Assembly: GCF_030435805.1 (NCBI RefSeq)
Contig: NC_081296.1
Span: 142,322,901 to 142,386,900 of the forward strand
Reading direction: 5' to 3'
Source: Mustela lutreola
Lineage: Eukaryota > Chordata > Mammalia > Carnivora > Mustelidae
Length of the DNA stretch: 64,000 bases
Shown here: piece after piece, positions 11,546-21,084 of the stretch
How positions within the stretch are numbered: position 1 is the first letter of the stretch
Layout: each line of letters starts with the position of its first letter
Notes under the pieces: generated by a model
Told to the model about the DNA's origin: nothing
Database searches by the model: none
Seen by the model: only the letters and a program-made list of their open reading frames with translations
Made by a program: the position numbers and the translations under genes

Positions 11546-11743
11546 GGGCGCCTGGGTGGCTCAGTGGGTTAAGCCGCTGCCTTGGGCTCGGGTCATGATC
11601 TCAGGGTCCTGGGATTGAGTCCCGAGTCAGGCTCTCTGCTCAGCAGGGAGCCTGCTTCCTCCTCTCTCTCTCTGCCTGCCTCTCTGCCTAATTGTGATCT
11701 GTCTCTGTCAAATAAATAAATAAAATCTTTAAAAAAAAAAAAA
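11546..11743 (+). mobile_element. CAN SINE, full length, young
   Basis: Perfect 18-nt duplication AAGAATTTAAGTCAGTTT at 11528-11545 and 11744-11761. Confidence 0.95.
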
Positions 11744-11937
11744 AAGAATTTAAGTCAGTTTTTAAATTAAGGATATTCAAACACAGACAACTAGAAGACC
11801 TTTCGAGTCACAGTTTTAGAGCTAAAGAAGACCATAGATTTTGTAGGTAAGTAAACGGAAATCCAAGAGGAATATAATGCCTTTACTTGCAAATCATAGT
11901 GAAGCCAGAAGCAACCTTAGGTTTGGATTTAAGTTAG

Positions 11938-11938
11938 C

Positions 11939-11967
<29 letters not shown>
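11938..11967. repeat. (TG)n microsatellite
   Basis: About 15 TG units bordering the SINE at 11968. Confidence 0.95.
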
Positions 11968-11969
<2 letters not shown>

Positions 11970-12141
11970 ATTTTAAATGCATTTATTTATTTATTTATTT
12001 GTGGGGGTGGGGAACATGAGTGGGAGAGAGGTAGCGTGAGAGGGAGAGAGAGAAGCAGACTTTCTGGACATGGAAATGAATCCCAGGACCCTGAGATCAC
12101 GACCTGAGCCAAAGTTAACCCACTGAGCCACCCAGGCTCCC
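11968..12141 (-). mobile_element. CAN SINE, older
   Basis: (ATTT)n start, GGAACATGAGTGGGAGAGAG, ends GAGCCACCCAGGCTCCCC. TAGCTGTGTG precedes the TG repeat and follows the SINE, so the microsatellite probably grew from the duplicated target. Confidence 0.85.
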
Positions 12142-12142
12142 C

Positions 12143-12924
12143 TAGCTGTGTGGTTTTGAGCAAGTCACTCACTTCTGAGTCTTGCCTGCCTCATCTAGCA
12201 TTTCAGACCCAGCTTTCTGACTCTTAACCCATCTCTCAGGATGATGACTGAAAGCCTTACAACCCTACTCTACACTGAATTATTTGCACTGAATCCAGCT
12301 TTTACCTAAGAAAATTAACATCTCTAAGAGCAGAGTTAGGCTTGCTTGTAGCAGAGGCAGGAGAGTGTAAGGAAACCCTCTGAAGCTAGAGTACTTTCGA
12401 CCCACGTGTCATTCTGCCTAAAAAAAGACGCTTTCAGAAGTTGAATTCTAAAGTCATCTGGTTTCCAATTTAATGAAATGTTCAGGCGGAAGTGAAATGG
12501 AATCATTAAGGATGTTTTCGGTTACATAGACACATTGGTCCATTTGCCTAGGCCAGACCTCTCAGGCTAATTAGAAGATTCTAGAAATGTCATGGACTAG
12601 AGAGGAAGTCACTTCCCAGATTGGGTACTTAAATATTTTTCCACACAGACGCTTGAGAAATTCTCCAGTCTTTGAGGGGGGCACGTGTGACCACTTATGT
12701 AAGAAATAATCCCTTTCTGTTCGGGCCTGTCCACTGATAGCCTGAGTGCTTACTGCCACCTGGTGGTGCTTAGATGAAGAAACACTTTTAGGAACTGTGA
12801 GCCTTCCAGTTAGTTATTCACTCCCTAATGACTTCTTTTCACTGAATGGCATGCCAGGTCATTTGTATTTGCTTGTGCATGTATATATGTATATATGTAA
12901 GCATCTGTATACGTATTTCAATTA
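12143..12924. other. Intergenic, nothing recognised
   Basis: SINE-free 780 bp. CTGCCACCTGGTGGTGCTTA at 12754-12773 contains a core resembling half of a CTCF motif (CCACCTGGTGG). Confidence 0.5.
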
Positions 12925-12991
12925 ACATTTTATTATTTATCTAGAGATCAAGAGTCACATAGTCTTCCAACTGAGCCAGCCCGGTGCCCCT
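12925..12991 (-). mobile_element. CAN SINE fragment
   Basis: AGAGATCAAGAGTCACATAG ... CAACTGAGCCAGCCCGGTGC. Confidence 0.6.
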
Positions 12992-13606
12992 TGATAAACA
13001 CTTTATGTTAGAATAGTATAGACTTGCCGAAAAGTTAGAAAGATAGTACAGAGTTCCCACTCTAGTAGTCACCTAGTTTCCCCTTATCATTAACATCTTA
13101 GGTTACCATGGTACATTTGTTGCCTTCAAGGAACCAACATTGCTATATTACTATTAACGAAAACTCCAGACTACTTTCGGATTTCACTTTTCCACTGAAG
13201 TCCATTATCTATTCCAGAAGCCCTCCCCCACTACCACATACCGTTTAGCTACCATGATTCTTTTTTTTTTTTTTTTAAAGATTTTTTATTTATTTATTTG
13301 AGAGAGAGACAGTGAGAGAGATCATGAGCGAGGAGAAGGTCAGAGAGAGAAGCAGACTCCCAGCGGAGCTGGGAGCCCGATGTGGGACTCGATCCCGGGA
13401 CTCCAGGATCATGACCGAGCCAAAGGCAGTTGTCCAACCAACTGAGCCACCCAGGCGTCCCTTAGCTACCATGATTCTTTAGTCTCCTCTGGTCTGCCAT
13501 AGTTTCTCGGTGTTTCCTTATTTTTCATGATCTTGACAGCTTTGAGGAGTGTTGGTCAGGTATTTTGTAGAATATCTTTCAATTTGCATTTATATGGTTT
13601 TTTGTG
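12992..13606. repeat. Old L1-like LINE fragment split by a SINE
   Basis: Diverged segments TAAAGATAGTACAGAGTTCC-like, TTAACATCTTAGGTTACCAT, TTTTCATGATCTTGACAGCT and TCAGGTATTTTGTAGAATAT, typical of old L1 relics. A SINE sits at 13264-13461. Confidence 0.5.
13264..13461 (-). mobile_element. CAN SINE inside an old LINE fragment
   Basis: Perfect 19-nt duplication TTAGCTACCATGATTCTTT at 13245-13263 and 13462-13480. GAGCGAGGAGAAGGTCAGAG spacer, same variant as the copy at 49001. Confidence 0.95.
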
Positions 13607-13797
13607 TGTGTGGTTTTTTTTTTTTTTTTTAGATTATTTATTTGACAGAGTGAGAGCACAAGCAGGGAGAGCAGAAGAGGGAGAGGCAGGCTTCTCGCTG
13701 AGAAGGGAACCTGACACAGGGCTCCATCCCAGAATCCTGAGATCATGACCGGAGCCGAAGGCAGATGTTTAACTGACTAAGCCACGCAGGTGGCCCT
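13607..13797 (-). mobile_element. CAN SINE
   Basis: T-run, GACAGAGTGAGAGCACAAGC spacer, ends AGCCACGCAGGTGGCCC. Confidence 0.88.
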
Positions 13798-14265
13798 ATC
13801 TTGTGTTCCTCTCATTAGACCGGGCTATGCATTCTTTGATGTTAACCTTGATGTTAACTAGCCAAACTAGTACTTGCCAGGTTTCTCCACCGAAAAGTTA
13901 CTTTTTCTCCCTTTCATTACTCCATTCCTAAATTCAGCCCACACTTCAGCAGGAGAAGGGAATAAACTCTACCTCTTGAGGGGGAAGCATCCGCATAAAT
14001 GATTTGAAATTCTTGCATAAGCAAAACCTGAATCCTCTCCCATATTTACTTATTCACTCATGTGTTTATATCAGCATGAACTCGTGGATATTTATTTTAT
14101 ACTTTGGGTTATAACCCAACGCTATGCTGTTTGCTCTGTTCAAATTGCAGCTTTTACCAGCGGGAGCTCTTTCACGCTGGTTCCTGTTTTCCCTTTGACA
14201 TTTCACCTCCTTTTGGTTTTTGAGCACTTCCTTTGTGTATTTTTCATTTAAAAAACACTTTTACG

Positions 14266-14362
14266 GGCACCTGCCTGGCTCAGTCAGCAGGGCAGGCGAC
14301 TCTTGATCCTGGGGTCATGAGCTCAAGCCTCATGTTGGGCTTAGGGCTTACTTAAAAAGAAA
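14266..14362 (+). mobile_element. CAN SINE, short old type
   Basis: GGGCACCTGCCTGGCTCAGT ... CATGTTGGGCTTAGGGCTTA; flanks AACACTTTTA / ACACACTTTTA. Confidence 0.75.
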
Positions 14363-14474
14363 AGAACACACTTTTAGGAAGCAAAAGAAAATGAAAATAT
14401 CTTTACAATCCCATCATCCCGACACAACCAGTTAGCATTATCATGTTTTGTTGTTCACGTTTTTGAAATGTGAG

Positions 14475-14740
14475 CTTTTTAAAATAATTTTTAAAAATTT
14501 TAAATAAACATAAAATGCATTATTAGCCCCAGAAGTACAGGTCTATGAATTGCCAGGCTTAGACATTTCACAGCACTCATCATAGCACATACCCTCCCCA
14601 ATGTCCATAACCCAACCACCCTCTCCCTACCCACCTTCTCCTGGAAACCCTCAGTTTGTTTTGTGAGATTAAGAGTCTCTTATGGTTTGTCTCCCTCCCG
14701 GAACACAGGCTATTAAAGAACATACTACTGCATATGATTT
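14475..14740 (-). mobile_element. Carnivore L1 3'-UTR fragment
   Basis: Complement of the carnivore L1 3' UTR: AAACATAAAATGCATTATTA, GTACAGGTCTATGAATTGCC, TACCCTCCCCAATGTCCATA, TTGTGAGATTAAGAGTCTCT. Truncated at both ends. Confidence 0.8.
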
Positions 14741-14789
14741 CATAAACATAACTGCCATCTTGGACAGTTCTATAGTGTTGACCAGATGG

Positions 14790-15100
14790 TGTCAGAACAC
14801 CTCAAGAAGAGCTCTCTGGAATCAGACTATGTGCCCTTGCCCCGGCACTGAATCTCTCTGAGCCTGAAGCTTCTCATCTGTAAAACAGGGAAATGACAGT
14901 ATGTCTTACAGGTTTCTGTGAGAATTTAACCTGGCGGCATAGACAAGGACTCTGGAAATACATGCCCGGAGTATAAATCCTGACCCTGCCACTTCTTAGC
15001 TGGGAAAACCCGGGCAAGTTACCTTAGCTCTCAGTATTGTTTGGCTAAATGTGTTCAGCAGTGCCCCCGGCAAGTGTTGGATGTCAGCTGTTATTATGAA
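14790..15100 (+). repeat. MIR SINEs, two adjacent copies
   Basis: First copy: GGAATCAGACTATGTGC and TTCTCATCTGTAAAACAGGG. Second copy: AAATCCTGACCCTGCCACTT, GCTGGGAAAACCCGGGCAAG. Both plus orientation. Confidence 0.65.
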
Positions 15101-15560
15101 CTCTGGAGAGACCTCCATGCATGCATTTTAACCTGAATTTAACTGTACAGTCTACAGTTGTAAATTTGGTCCTTCGGGGTGTTTTTATCAATGAGGAAGA
15201 CTTTTTTCTGCTTTTCAGCAATTTTCAAACTTTCTTCACACGATTTTTTTAGGGACCAAGTCACTAACCCAGGCCTGCCCTCCTGGATGCCCCTAGGTCT
15301 TACAGGTTCTCATACTCCCCACTTCTCATGTCTAGCTGGCAGTAATGATTCAGAACAACACATTCTACACTAATGCATATGAGACATATATGAAATGTGG
15401 TTAACACCTGCCATGTTTCCCTTGTAAGGCTGTTGGGTCCTCATACTCTTATGACTGCTTCTCTTTCTTGGCAATGGAAAGCATATAGGCCTTGCAGGAG
15501 GGCAGAGGACAGAATTCTGGACCCGCCACTTACTAGTTGTTTTGCCCTGGGCAAGTATTT
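15101..15560. other. Intergenic, mostly unrecognised
   Basis: A MIR-like scrap (GGACCCGCCACTTACTAGTT ... GCCCTGGGCAAGT) at about 15,515-15,560; the rest is not recognised. Confidence 0.45.
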
Positions 15561-15561
15561 T

Positions 15562-15742
15562 CTTAAGTTATTATTTATTTGTCAGAGAGAGAGTGCACAC
15601 AAGCAAGGGGAGCTTTGGGCAGAGGGTGAATCAGGCTCCCTGCAGAGCAAGGAGCCCAGTGTGAGACTTGTTCCCAGGGTGTTGGGAACATGATGTGAGC
15701 TGCAGGCAGATGCTTAACAGACTGAGTCACCCAGGTACCCCC
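15562..15742 (-). mobile_element. CAN SINE, older
   Basis: Flanked by GCAAGTATTTT at 15551-15561 and 15747-15757. Confidence 0.88.
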
Positions 15743-16034
15743 TTGAGCAAGTATTTTTAAACTTCTCTGTGCCCATTTCCACAAGTGAGAAACTGGATTT
15801 TCCTATATTGGAGGATTTTTAAGAGAATTCAACAAGAAAGCACATGAGGAAACTTTAATTTAGTCCAGTCTATCACGGAGAAGCATAGTACCTTTATTTC
15901 TTCCCTTTCACTCTCCAAATTTGACACGCTGATCCATTTGGAATACTCTTTGCCCTAATTTGTGTTTGATCTTGTTTCCTTCCCTCGTACATCAGTCGAA
16001 GATCCCTCTAGCAACCTCACTGAGAAAACTACTC

Positions 16035-16219
16035 CCCAGGGACACCTAGATGGCTCAGTCAGTTGAGCATTTGACTCTTGGTTTTGGCTCAGGTCATGAT
16101 CTCAGGGTTGTTGGACTGAGCCCCACATTGGGCTCTGTGCTCAGTGAGCTGACTGCTTGAGATTCTCTTCTCTCTCTCTCCCCTGCTCACTCTTGCTCTC
16201 TCTCAAAAATAAATAAATC
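16035..16219 (+). mobile_element. CAN SINE, older, with expanded tail
   Basis: GGGACACCTAGATGGCTCAG head. Target duplication AAAACTACTC at 16025-16034 and 16317-16326 encloses both the SINE and the following GGAA repeat. Confidence 0.9.
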
Positions 16220-16316
16220 AGGAAGGAAGGAAGGAAGGAAGGAAGGAAGGAAGGAAGGAAGGAAGGAAGGGAGGGAAGGGAAGGGAAGGAGAAAAGAAAA
16301 GAAAACAGAAAAAGAA
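16220..16316. repeat. (GGAA)n microsatellite decaying to GGGA/GAAA
   Basis: About 12 uninterrupted GGAA units (16221-16270) then imperfect purine repeats. Lies within the target duplication of the SINE at 16035, so it grew from that tail. Confidence 0.95.
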
Positions 16317-16474
16317 AAAAACTACTCTCTACCCACTGGGCCCTAAGAGGAAAATAGCCAAGGGACTAAGATTGTGTAACCTCAGTGTTTTCCAGATTTA
16401 TGCTTTTGGAATTCTTTGTTCAAATGAAATCTCTCTTGGAATCTTGATATAAATAAAACATCTTAAAAAGGTCA

Positions 16475-17064
16475 TTGTATCAGCATTCCTTTATTTTATA
16501 AGTTCACATACATCATTTTATAACACCTATTAAAATGACATTCAGAACCAGATGTTCTGATGACATGTATCAGAAATCCAGGGTTAGAGGTGACAGCTGC
16601 AAACTTATCAACCTCAGCATTTGATCCTGCCTGATTTGGACTGTACAGAATCAACAGAATTGTGATTCAGACGGAAAATAACTTAGGGCAATACACACCT
16701 AAAAACTACCTCTGATACATCATCACACCAGACACGCTACCCTTGCACACTACATAAGCTAACATCTCTGAGAGCACATGCATACATAGCGAAGGGCCCT
16801 CTGTACAATTTTGTATGATAAATTCACAGGAGTAAATCTATATTCATAAATACTAGTGCAGAACTACATTCTTCCTAGTCTAGGACACCTTTGGGAGACA
16901 CGAAACAGGCCCAGAAATGACAAAGGATTTAGACAGAGAACTGTACAGAATGAGCTCCTTGGCCGCACAAGGAAGGAACTGATCAACGTCTATCATGAGG
17001 ACACGCACTGTTCTACCTTCATGCTCTGCTTGCTGCCAGCTCTCCCTTCCCGGTTGCCTAAGAC
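16475..17064 (-). other. MOAP1: MOAP1 3' UTR
   Basis: SINE-free sequence following the MOAP1 stop codon (17065-17067). An AATAAA on the minus strand (16490-16495) is the best poly(A) signal, which makes a 3' UTR of about 590 nt. Confidence 0.6.
16490..16495 (-). terminator. MOAP1 poly(A) signal
   Basis: Canonical AATAAA on the minus strand, about 570 nt downstream of the MOAP1 stop. It is the first good hexamer before the microsatellite and SINE at 16035-16316. Confidence 0.55.
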
Positions 17065-18114
17065 TCAGGACAAATGCCCTTCTTGGAGAAGGGCCTCCTC
17101 CTCCTCAGCTGCCTCTTCCTCCTTTATCAGCTCCAGCAGCTGCAGTAAGCCAGGGGCTGGGCCACCCTGCGGCAGGGCCAGCTTCCTGCGAAGGGTTCTG
17201 CACACGGCTCCAGCTAAGATTTGGTCTAGGCGGGCCTGATTCACAACATCCTTCTCAATTACTCCTCTCTCCACCAGCTTCTGTAATAAAGGCTCCAACC
17301 TTAGCACGTAAGCAGACAATTTCTCTTCATCCTTCTGGTAAGTGGTCAGATACTTGATCTGCAATTCCCTAGGATTATCAATCACCCCAAATACCTGCTC
17401 AAGAGCCTGCAGGCATTCAGTGACGGTAATGAAGGGATTGTCTGTCTTGAGGACGCGAATAACATCAAATGCTGGGCCTCTAAGGCTCTCTAGCAATCGC
17501 CGCCTTTTCTCTATATCAGACACCCGCCATGTCTTCATCATCTCAGTAGTATGAAACAGCCAGGATTCGAATTCTTCTTCTCCTGGCTCTGGAGGGTTAC
17601 TGCCCGAGAACACTCTCAGCTTTTTGTATTTCAGGTACTGCAGAACAGGCTGAAGAGCCTCCTCTAAGGCCCGGGCCAACATAGGGGCCTGCACCTCTGG
17701 GATCATGTTCTGGCCTAGGTCAGAAGGGTCGTTTCCATATGCACGGGCTCTGGTCAGCTCCCCCAGCCTTGTGCCCTCTCCCTCTAAGAATTCATTTAAT
17801 CTGCTTAACAATTCATTATCCAGGCCTGGGGGCTTAAAGATCACTCTCCAGACACCCCCCTTTCCAGGTATCTCCTTAGGGACCACAGCATGAGACGTCT
17901 CCTCAGTCAGTCCCACCAAGGCCACATTCCTGTTCTCATCCCGCCGGAACATTCTCCCGAGCAGTCTGCACTCGCCCAAGGGCGCCAAACCGGCCCGCAG
18001 AGCCTCCTCGATCTCTGCCACCGTGCAGGTCGGGGGGATGCCGGCAACCAACACCGCTCTCCGAGGGTCCACATCCATCCCCCGGCACCAGTCTTCCAAG
18101 AGCCTCAGCGTCAT
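17065..18114 (-). CDS. MOAP1: MOAP1, modulator of apoptosis 1 (PNMA4)
   Basis: Uninterrupted 349-aa reading frame beginning [14 protein letters not shown] and ending [12 protein letters not shown]. Family knowledge: MOAP1 is a BAX-binding adaptor that links TNF/RASSF1A signalling to mitochondrial apoptosis. It belongs to the PNMA family, which was domesticated from a Ty3-type gag gene. Seen here: an N-terminal PNMA domain (about 1-95, with [11 protein letters not shown] and the [13 protein letters not shown] block), a BH3-like helix ([13 protein letters not shown], 146-158), a capsid-like segment (about 168-330, with [26 protein letters not shown]) and an acidic tail ([10 protein letters not shown]). 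The start is the ATG at 18114 in a good context (caccATGa). The frame stays open upstream to about 18240 but contains no ATG there. The human protein is 351 aa by memory; this one has an extra Glu in the BH3-like helix and a shorter C-terminus. The coding region is one exon, and the gene diverges from LYSET. Confidence 0.97.
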   Translation of the reverse strand: MTLRLLEDWCRGMDVDPRRAVLVAGIPPTCTVAEIEEALRAGLAPLGECRLLGRMFRRDENRNVALVGLTEETSHAVVPKEIPGKGGVWRVIFKPPGLDNELLSRLNEFLEGEGTRLGELTRARAYGNDPSDLGQNMIPEVQAPMLARALEEALQPVLQYLKYKKLRVFSGSNPPEPGEEEFESWLFHTTEMMKTWRVSDIEKRRRLLESLRGPAFDVIRVLKTDNPFITVTECLQALEQVFGVIDNPRELQIKYLTTYQKDEEKLSAYVLRLEPLLQKLVERGVIEKDVVNQARLDQILAGAVCRTLRRKLALPQGGPAPGLLQLLELIKEEEAAEEEEALLQEGHLS

Positions 18115-18230
18115 GGTGCCCCGAACAACGGATTGACATTCGAGTCCGGCCGGGGTACGGACGCCGCCGCGAGGCACGGCGTTTCCCCGCGGCACCCCCG
18201 CGGAGCGCCGGCAACGTCCCGACCCGAGGC

Positions 18231-18334
18231 CTGCGAGCACAAAGCAGCTGCGTTAGCGGCAGAGGTCAGTGACGCCGGCCCCGCACCGGAGGACGACCTC
18301 CCGGCCCGCCCCACTGCGACAAGCCGCGTCTCAC
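18231..18334 (-). other. MOAP1: Probable 5'-UTR intron of MOAP1
   Basis: On the minus strand a donor-like GAGAGG|GTGAGACG at 18334 is followed 104 nt later by a pyrimidine-containing acceptor, TTTGTGCTCGCAG, ending at 18231. Removing this short segment would join a GC-rich leader to the exon carrying the MOAP1 ATG. Inferred from splice motifs only. Confidence 0.45.
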
Positions 18335-18689
18335 CCTCTCCGCGGTCTCGCGCGCCCCTCGCCGCTCTGCAGTGTCCGCGCCCCGGACCGTCGCCGGCGC
18401 CGCGGGAGGCCGGCCTCTCCAGCACTCGGCGCCACCGGGGGATGGCGGCCCGCGCCGTCGCAGCCGCGCCACTGACCGCCGCGAGGCACCGGTGGCCGGG
18501 CCGAGCGGCCCCGAAGATGCCCGGACCGCCGCCCACGTGAAGGGAAGCGCCGGGGCCCGCGCGGCCGCAACCCCAGCCCCCGTCCCCGTCCCCGCCAGAG
18601 CGGAGCCCGGGCGCGCGCTGGGAGGCGGCCCGGCGTCGCGACGGGGCGGAGGGCGCGCGCTTCCGGCCCAAGCCGGAAGTCCCGACCGT

Positions 18690-18734
18690 GGCTGCATCCG
18701 GGACGGCGGGCGGGCGGGCCAAACGGGACAGGAA
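18690..18734 (+). other. LYSET: Probable LYSET non-coding exon 1 (3' part)
   Basis: A consensus donor, GGAAG|GTGAGA, lies at 18734/18735 at the downstream edge of the island's ETS-rich core, and a pyrimidine tract with acceptor precedes the coding exon near 19619. The 5' end of the exon cannot be fixed from sequence. Confidence 0.45.
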
Positions 18735-19620
18735 GGTGAGATCCGGGAGCTGCCGGTCTCTGCAGGCTCGGCCGGTGGCCGCTGCCCCGCTCTGGGCTCC
18801 CGGCGCCGCGAGGCGGAGAGGCCCGGGCCCGGCGCCGCCCGCGCAGCCCTGGTCGGGGTCGCCCGGCGCTGCAGCGCGGCGGGGGGCGGGGCCGGCTGCC
18901 GGGGAGGCCCGGGGTGGGGGTGCTGGGGAGCCTCCCGGCCCGGCCCGGGTGACACCGGCTGGGACTCCGGCCGCAGCGACAGGGGCCGGGCCGCCGCGTG
19001 ACTGGCCGCTGTCACGCTGTGCTTAATCACAATTAGCTTGTGCTCCAGGCTGGCGGCGCTCCCATTTCTCCCAGCCGGTGACCCCGGGGATTTCTCTTAT
19101 GGTGGCTTTCTCTGAAATGCCAAAACCACCCGAATATTCAGAACTGAGTGACTCTTTAACGCTTGCCGTGGGAACAGGAAGATTTTCGGGACCACTGTAA
19201 GTGTTTAAGAGTTACTGTCTTAACGTGGGGGCTCCGACATCGGTTTGACTTGTAGAATCTAGTGTTCACGTCCAAAACAGTACTGTGAAGGCAGAAACTA
19301 TTTGGACCATAATGGTGAAGTGTTCCTTAGAAAACCAGTTTAATTCCAGTTTCTCAAGGGAAGGTGTGCTGGACCTATTTAAGCCGGATACAGAGATTGA
19401 TTAATTCTGTGGGGCTTACATAAAAAGCACTTTCAGTATATGCTGAAACTTTACTTTCTCTTAACTATTACATAAAGCAACAAGCTGTGCATTGTTTACA
19501 TTTCTTAGGAAATGTGAATTTAATAATTTCAAACCTTAAATGCACTAATGGGGAGTCGTTGCGATGACAGCATTACTAGACCCTAACTTTTTTTTTCTTT
19601 TTTTTTTTTTAATTTGAAGG
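18735..19620 (+). other. LYSET: LYSET intron 1 (inferred)
   Basis: Starts GTGAGA within the CpG island and ends in a T-rich tract before the coding exon. It is GC-rich up to about 19,010, then ordinary unique sequence with no recognisable repeat apart from the terminal T tract. Confidence 0.5.
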
Positions 19621-19628
19621 CACAGAGC

Positions 19629-19721
19629 ATGGAGAATGATGAACTTCCGTCAGAGGATGGGATGGATTGGAGTGGGATTGTATTTGTTAGCAAGTGCAGG
19701 AGCGTTTTACTATGTTTTTGA
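19629..19721 (+). other. Overlapping upstream ORF in LYSET
   Basis: ATG in a strong context (A at -3, G at +4) 7 nt before the LYSET ATG and in another frame. It runs 30 codons and stops inside the LYSET coding region. It could lower initiation at the main ATG, or be bypassed by leaky scanning. Confidence 0.6.
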
Positions 19722-20031
19722 AATCAATGAGACTTACAACAGGCTGGCCTTGGAACACATTCAGCAGCACCCAGAAGAGCCCCTTGAAGGAACCACATGG
19801 ACACACTCCTTGAAAGCTCGGTTACTCTCCCTGCCTTTTTGGTTTTGGACAGTTATTTTTCTGATACCTTATTTACAGATGTTTTTGTTCCTTTATTCTT
19901 GTACAAGAGCTGACCCCAAAACGGTGGGCTACTGCATTATCCCCATATGCTTGGCAGTCATTTGCAATCGCCACCAGGCATTTGTCAAGGCTTCTAATCA
20001 GATCAGCAGACTACAACTGATTGATACGTAG
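19636..20031 (+). CDS. LYSET: LYSET (TMEM251/GCAF), lysosomal enzyme trafficking factor
   Basis: A 131-aa frame, MMNFRQRMGW...RLQLIDT, matching the 131-aa form of human TMEM251; a longer N-terminally extended human isoform also exists. Family knowledge: LYSET is a small Golgi membrane protein that retains and stabilises GlcNAc-1-phosphotransferase (GNPTAB), so it is needed for mannose-6-phosphate tagging of lysosomal enzymes. Visible features: hydrophobic segment 1 at about residues 9-28, a polar loop with an NET sequon at N31, and segment 2 at about 68-88 (FWFWTVIFLIPYLQMFLFLY). A conserved cysteine-rich C-terminal block follows (VGYCIIPICLAVICNRHQ, 98-114). The coding region is one exon behind an acceptor in a long T-tract. 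A second ATG at 19629, out of frame, lies 7 nt upstream of the chosen start. Confidence 0.96.
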   Translation: MMNFRQRMGWIGVGLYLLASAGAFYYVFEINETYNRLALEHIQQHPEEPLEGTTWTHSLKARLLSLPFWFWTVIFLIPYLQMFLFLYSCTRADPKTVGYCIIPICLAVICNRHQAFVKASNQISRLQLIDT

Positions 20032-21060
20032 AATCGGTCACCATTTTTTCCTTACAGTTACAAAACTGCCACTACCGTATGGAGCCTGGTCACAAGACTG
20101 CAGTTTCTTCACAGATCTCAGGAAGTTGTGGTGGGGCAGAGGCTTTCTAAAAAGTGTGACTAGGGGGCTATCTTTATCTGAATAATAATGAATTTTTAAG
20201 TTGAAGCCTGAGATACAGTACTACAAAATCATGTTGATGACTTCAGATTTTGGAAGTAAAATCGTGTCTGTTATTTGCATTCTTTAGAAACTTGAATAAG
20301 TACCTGAACTCCCATTTTTATTCTACTGTGCAACATAGTGATGATTCATAAATTTTTCCTTTGGGGAAAAAAATGAGTATGAACATTTCCATTGTGCTTA
20401 ATGTAAAGAGGTCCAAACATGGTCATAAAGTTTAAATTTTATACAATTAACTTGGCTTGCTTTAGAATTCTTCAAACTAAAACACCAATTCAGCGTGTTG
20501 TAACTAAGCCAACTATTTCTGCTTGCTTGCTACCAGTTTGTGAGAAATTGGTATAAAATTACTGAGGTGATGGCTGTCTTGATAAGTAAAATTTGTGCTT
20601 CCTTTTGGTAATGCTGTCAGCATTATCAGCGTTATTAATGCTACTAGTTTTTAAAAGATTACTTGGGAAGAAACTAAATGTTTGAAAGTTGAGAAATCTT
20701 AACACATAGAGGATGGAAACAAGGTGTTCAGTGGAAATATTTAGTCTGGTCCCTGTCAGATGTGTGACACCCTTCTAAAATACTACCAGTTGTCATCCTT
20801 CTGATTTTCTTTCTGGCCTAAGGTCCAGTCTTCAGGTCTTCAGGCAACAGGTGATTTGCATGAAGATGTGATCTGTGTGCTTCTTCCTTTGCATTTGTAC
20901 TTACTACCTCATGTCTGGTACCAATACAAAGAACTAAAACATGGAAATATCAGATTTTAGGATTTTTTTTCCTTTTTTTTTTTTTTTTCTGGGCGGGATC
21001 AAGATGTATTTTTATGTAGTTGTGTCATTAGTACCAAGGCAGTGTTTTACACTGATAGAT
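20032..21060 (+). other. LYSET: LYSET 3' UTR (end uncertain)
   Basis: AT-rich, SINE-free sequence after the stop codon. I see no clean AATAAA; variants such as AATACA near 20,922 are possible. The true 3' end needs transcript data. Confidence 0.4.
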
Positions 21061-21084
21061 TTAAATAATCATAATCTTTTTTGG

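Larger units (their letters stand above)
18115..18990. promoter_or_regulatory. Shared CpG-island promoter of MOAP1 and LYSET
   Basis: Very GC- and CpG-rich block between the divergent MOAP1 start (18114) and LYSET exon 1. It has no TATA box and contains ETS-like CCGGAAGT/CTTCCGG sites, including a mirrored pair at 18660-18679, as well as GC boxes and a GATGGCGG (YY1-like) motif near 18440. It is repeat-free while both flanks are full of SINEs. Bidirectional activity is inferred from layout. Confidence 0.8.

Noticed and set aside
18115-18240. N-terminal extension of MOAP1 (42 codons open upstream)
   Set aside because: No ATG in the extension; it is GC-rich promoter/UTR sequence with a likely splice acceptor at 18231, and the MTLRLLEDW start is the family start.
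17890-19030. Long frames on both strands across the CpG island (up to 254 codons)
   Set aside because: Stop codons are rare in such GC-rich DNA; the frames overlap each other, are Arg/Pro/Ala-rich and have no family resemblance.
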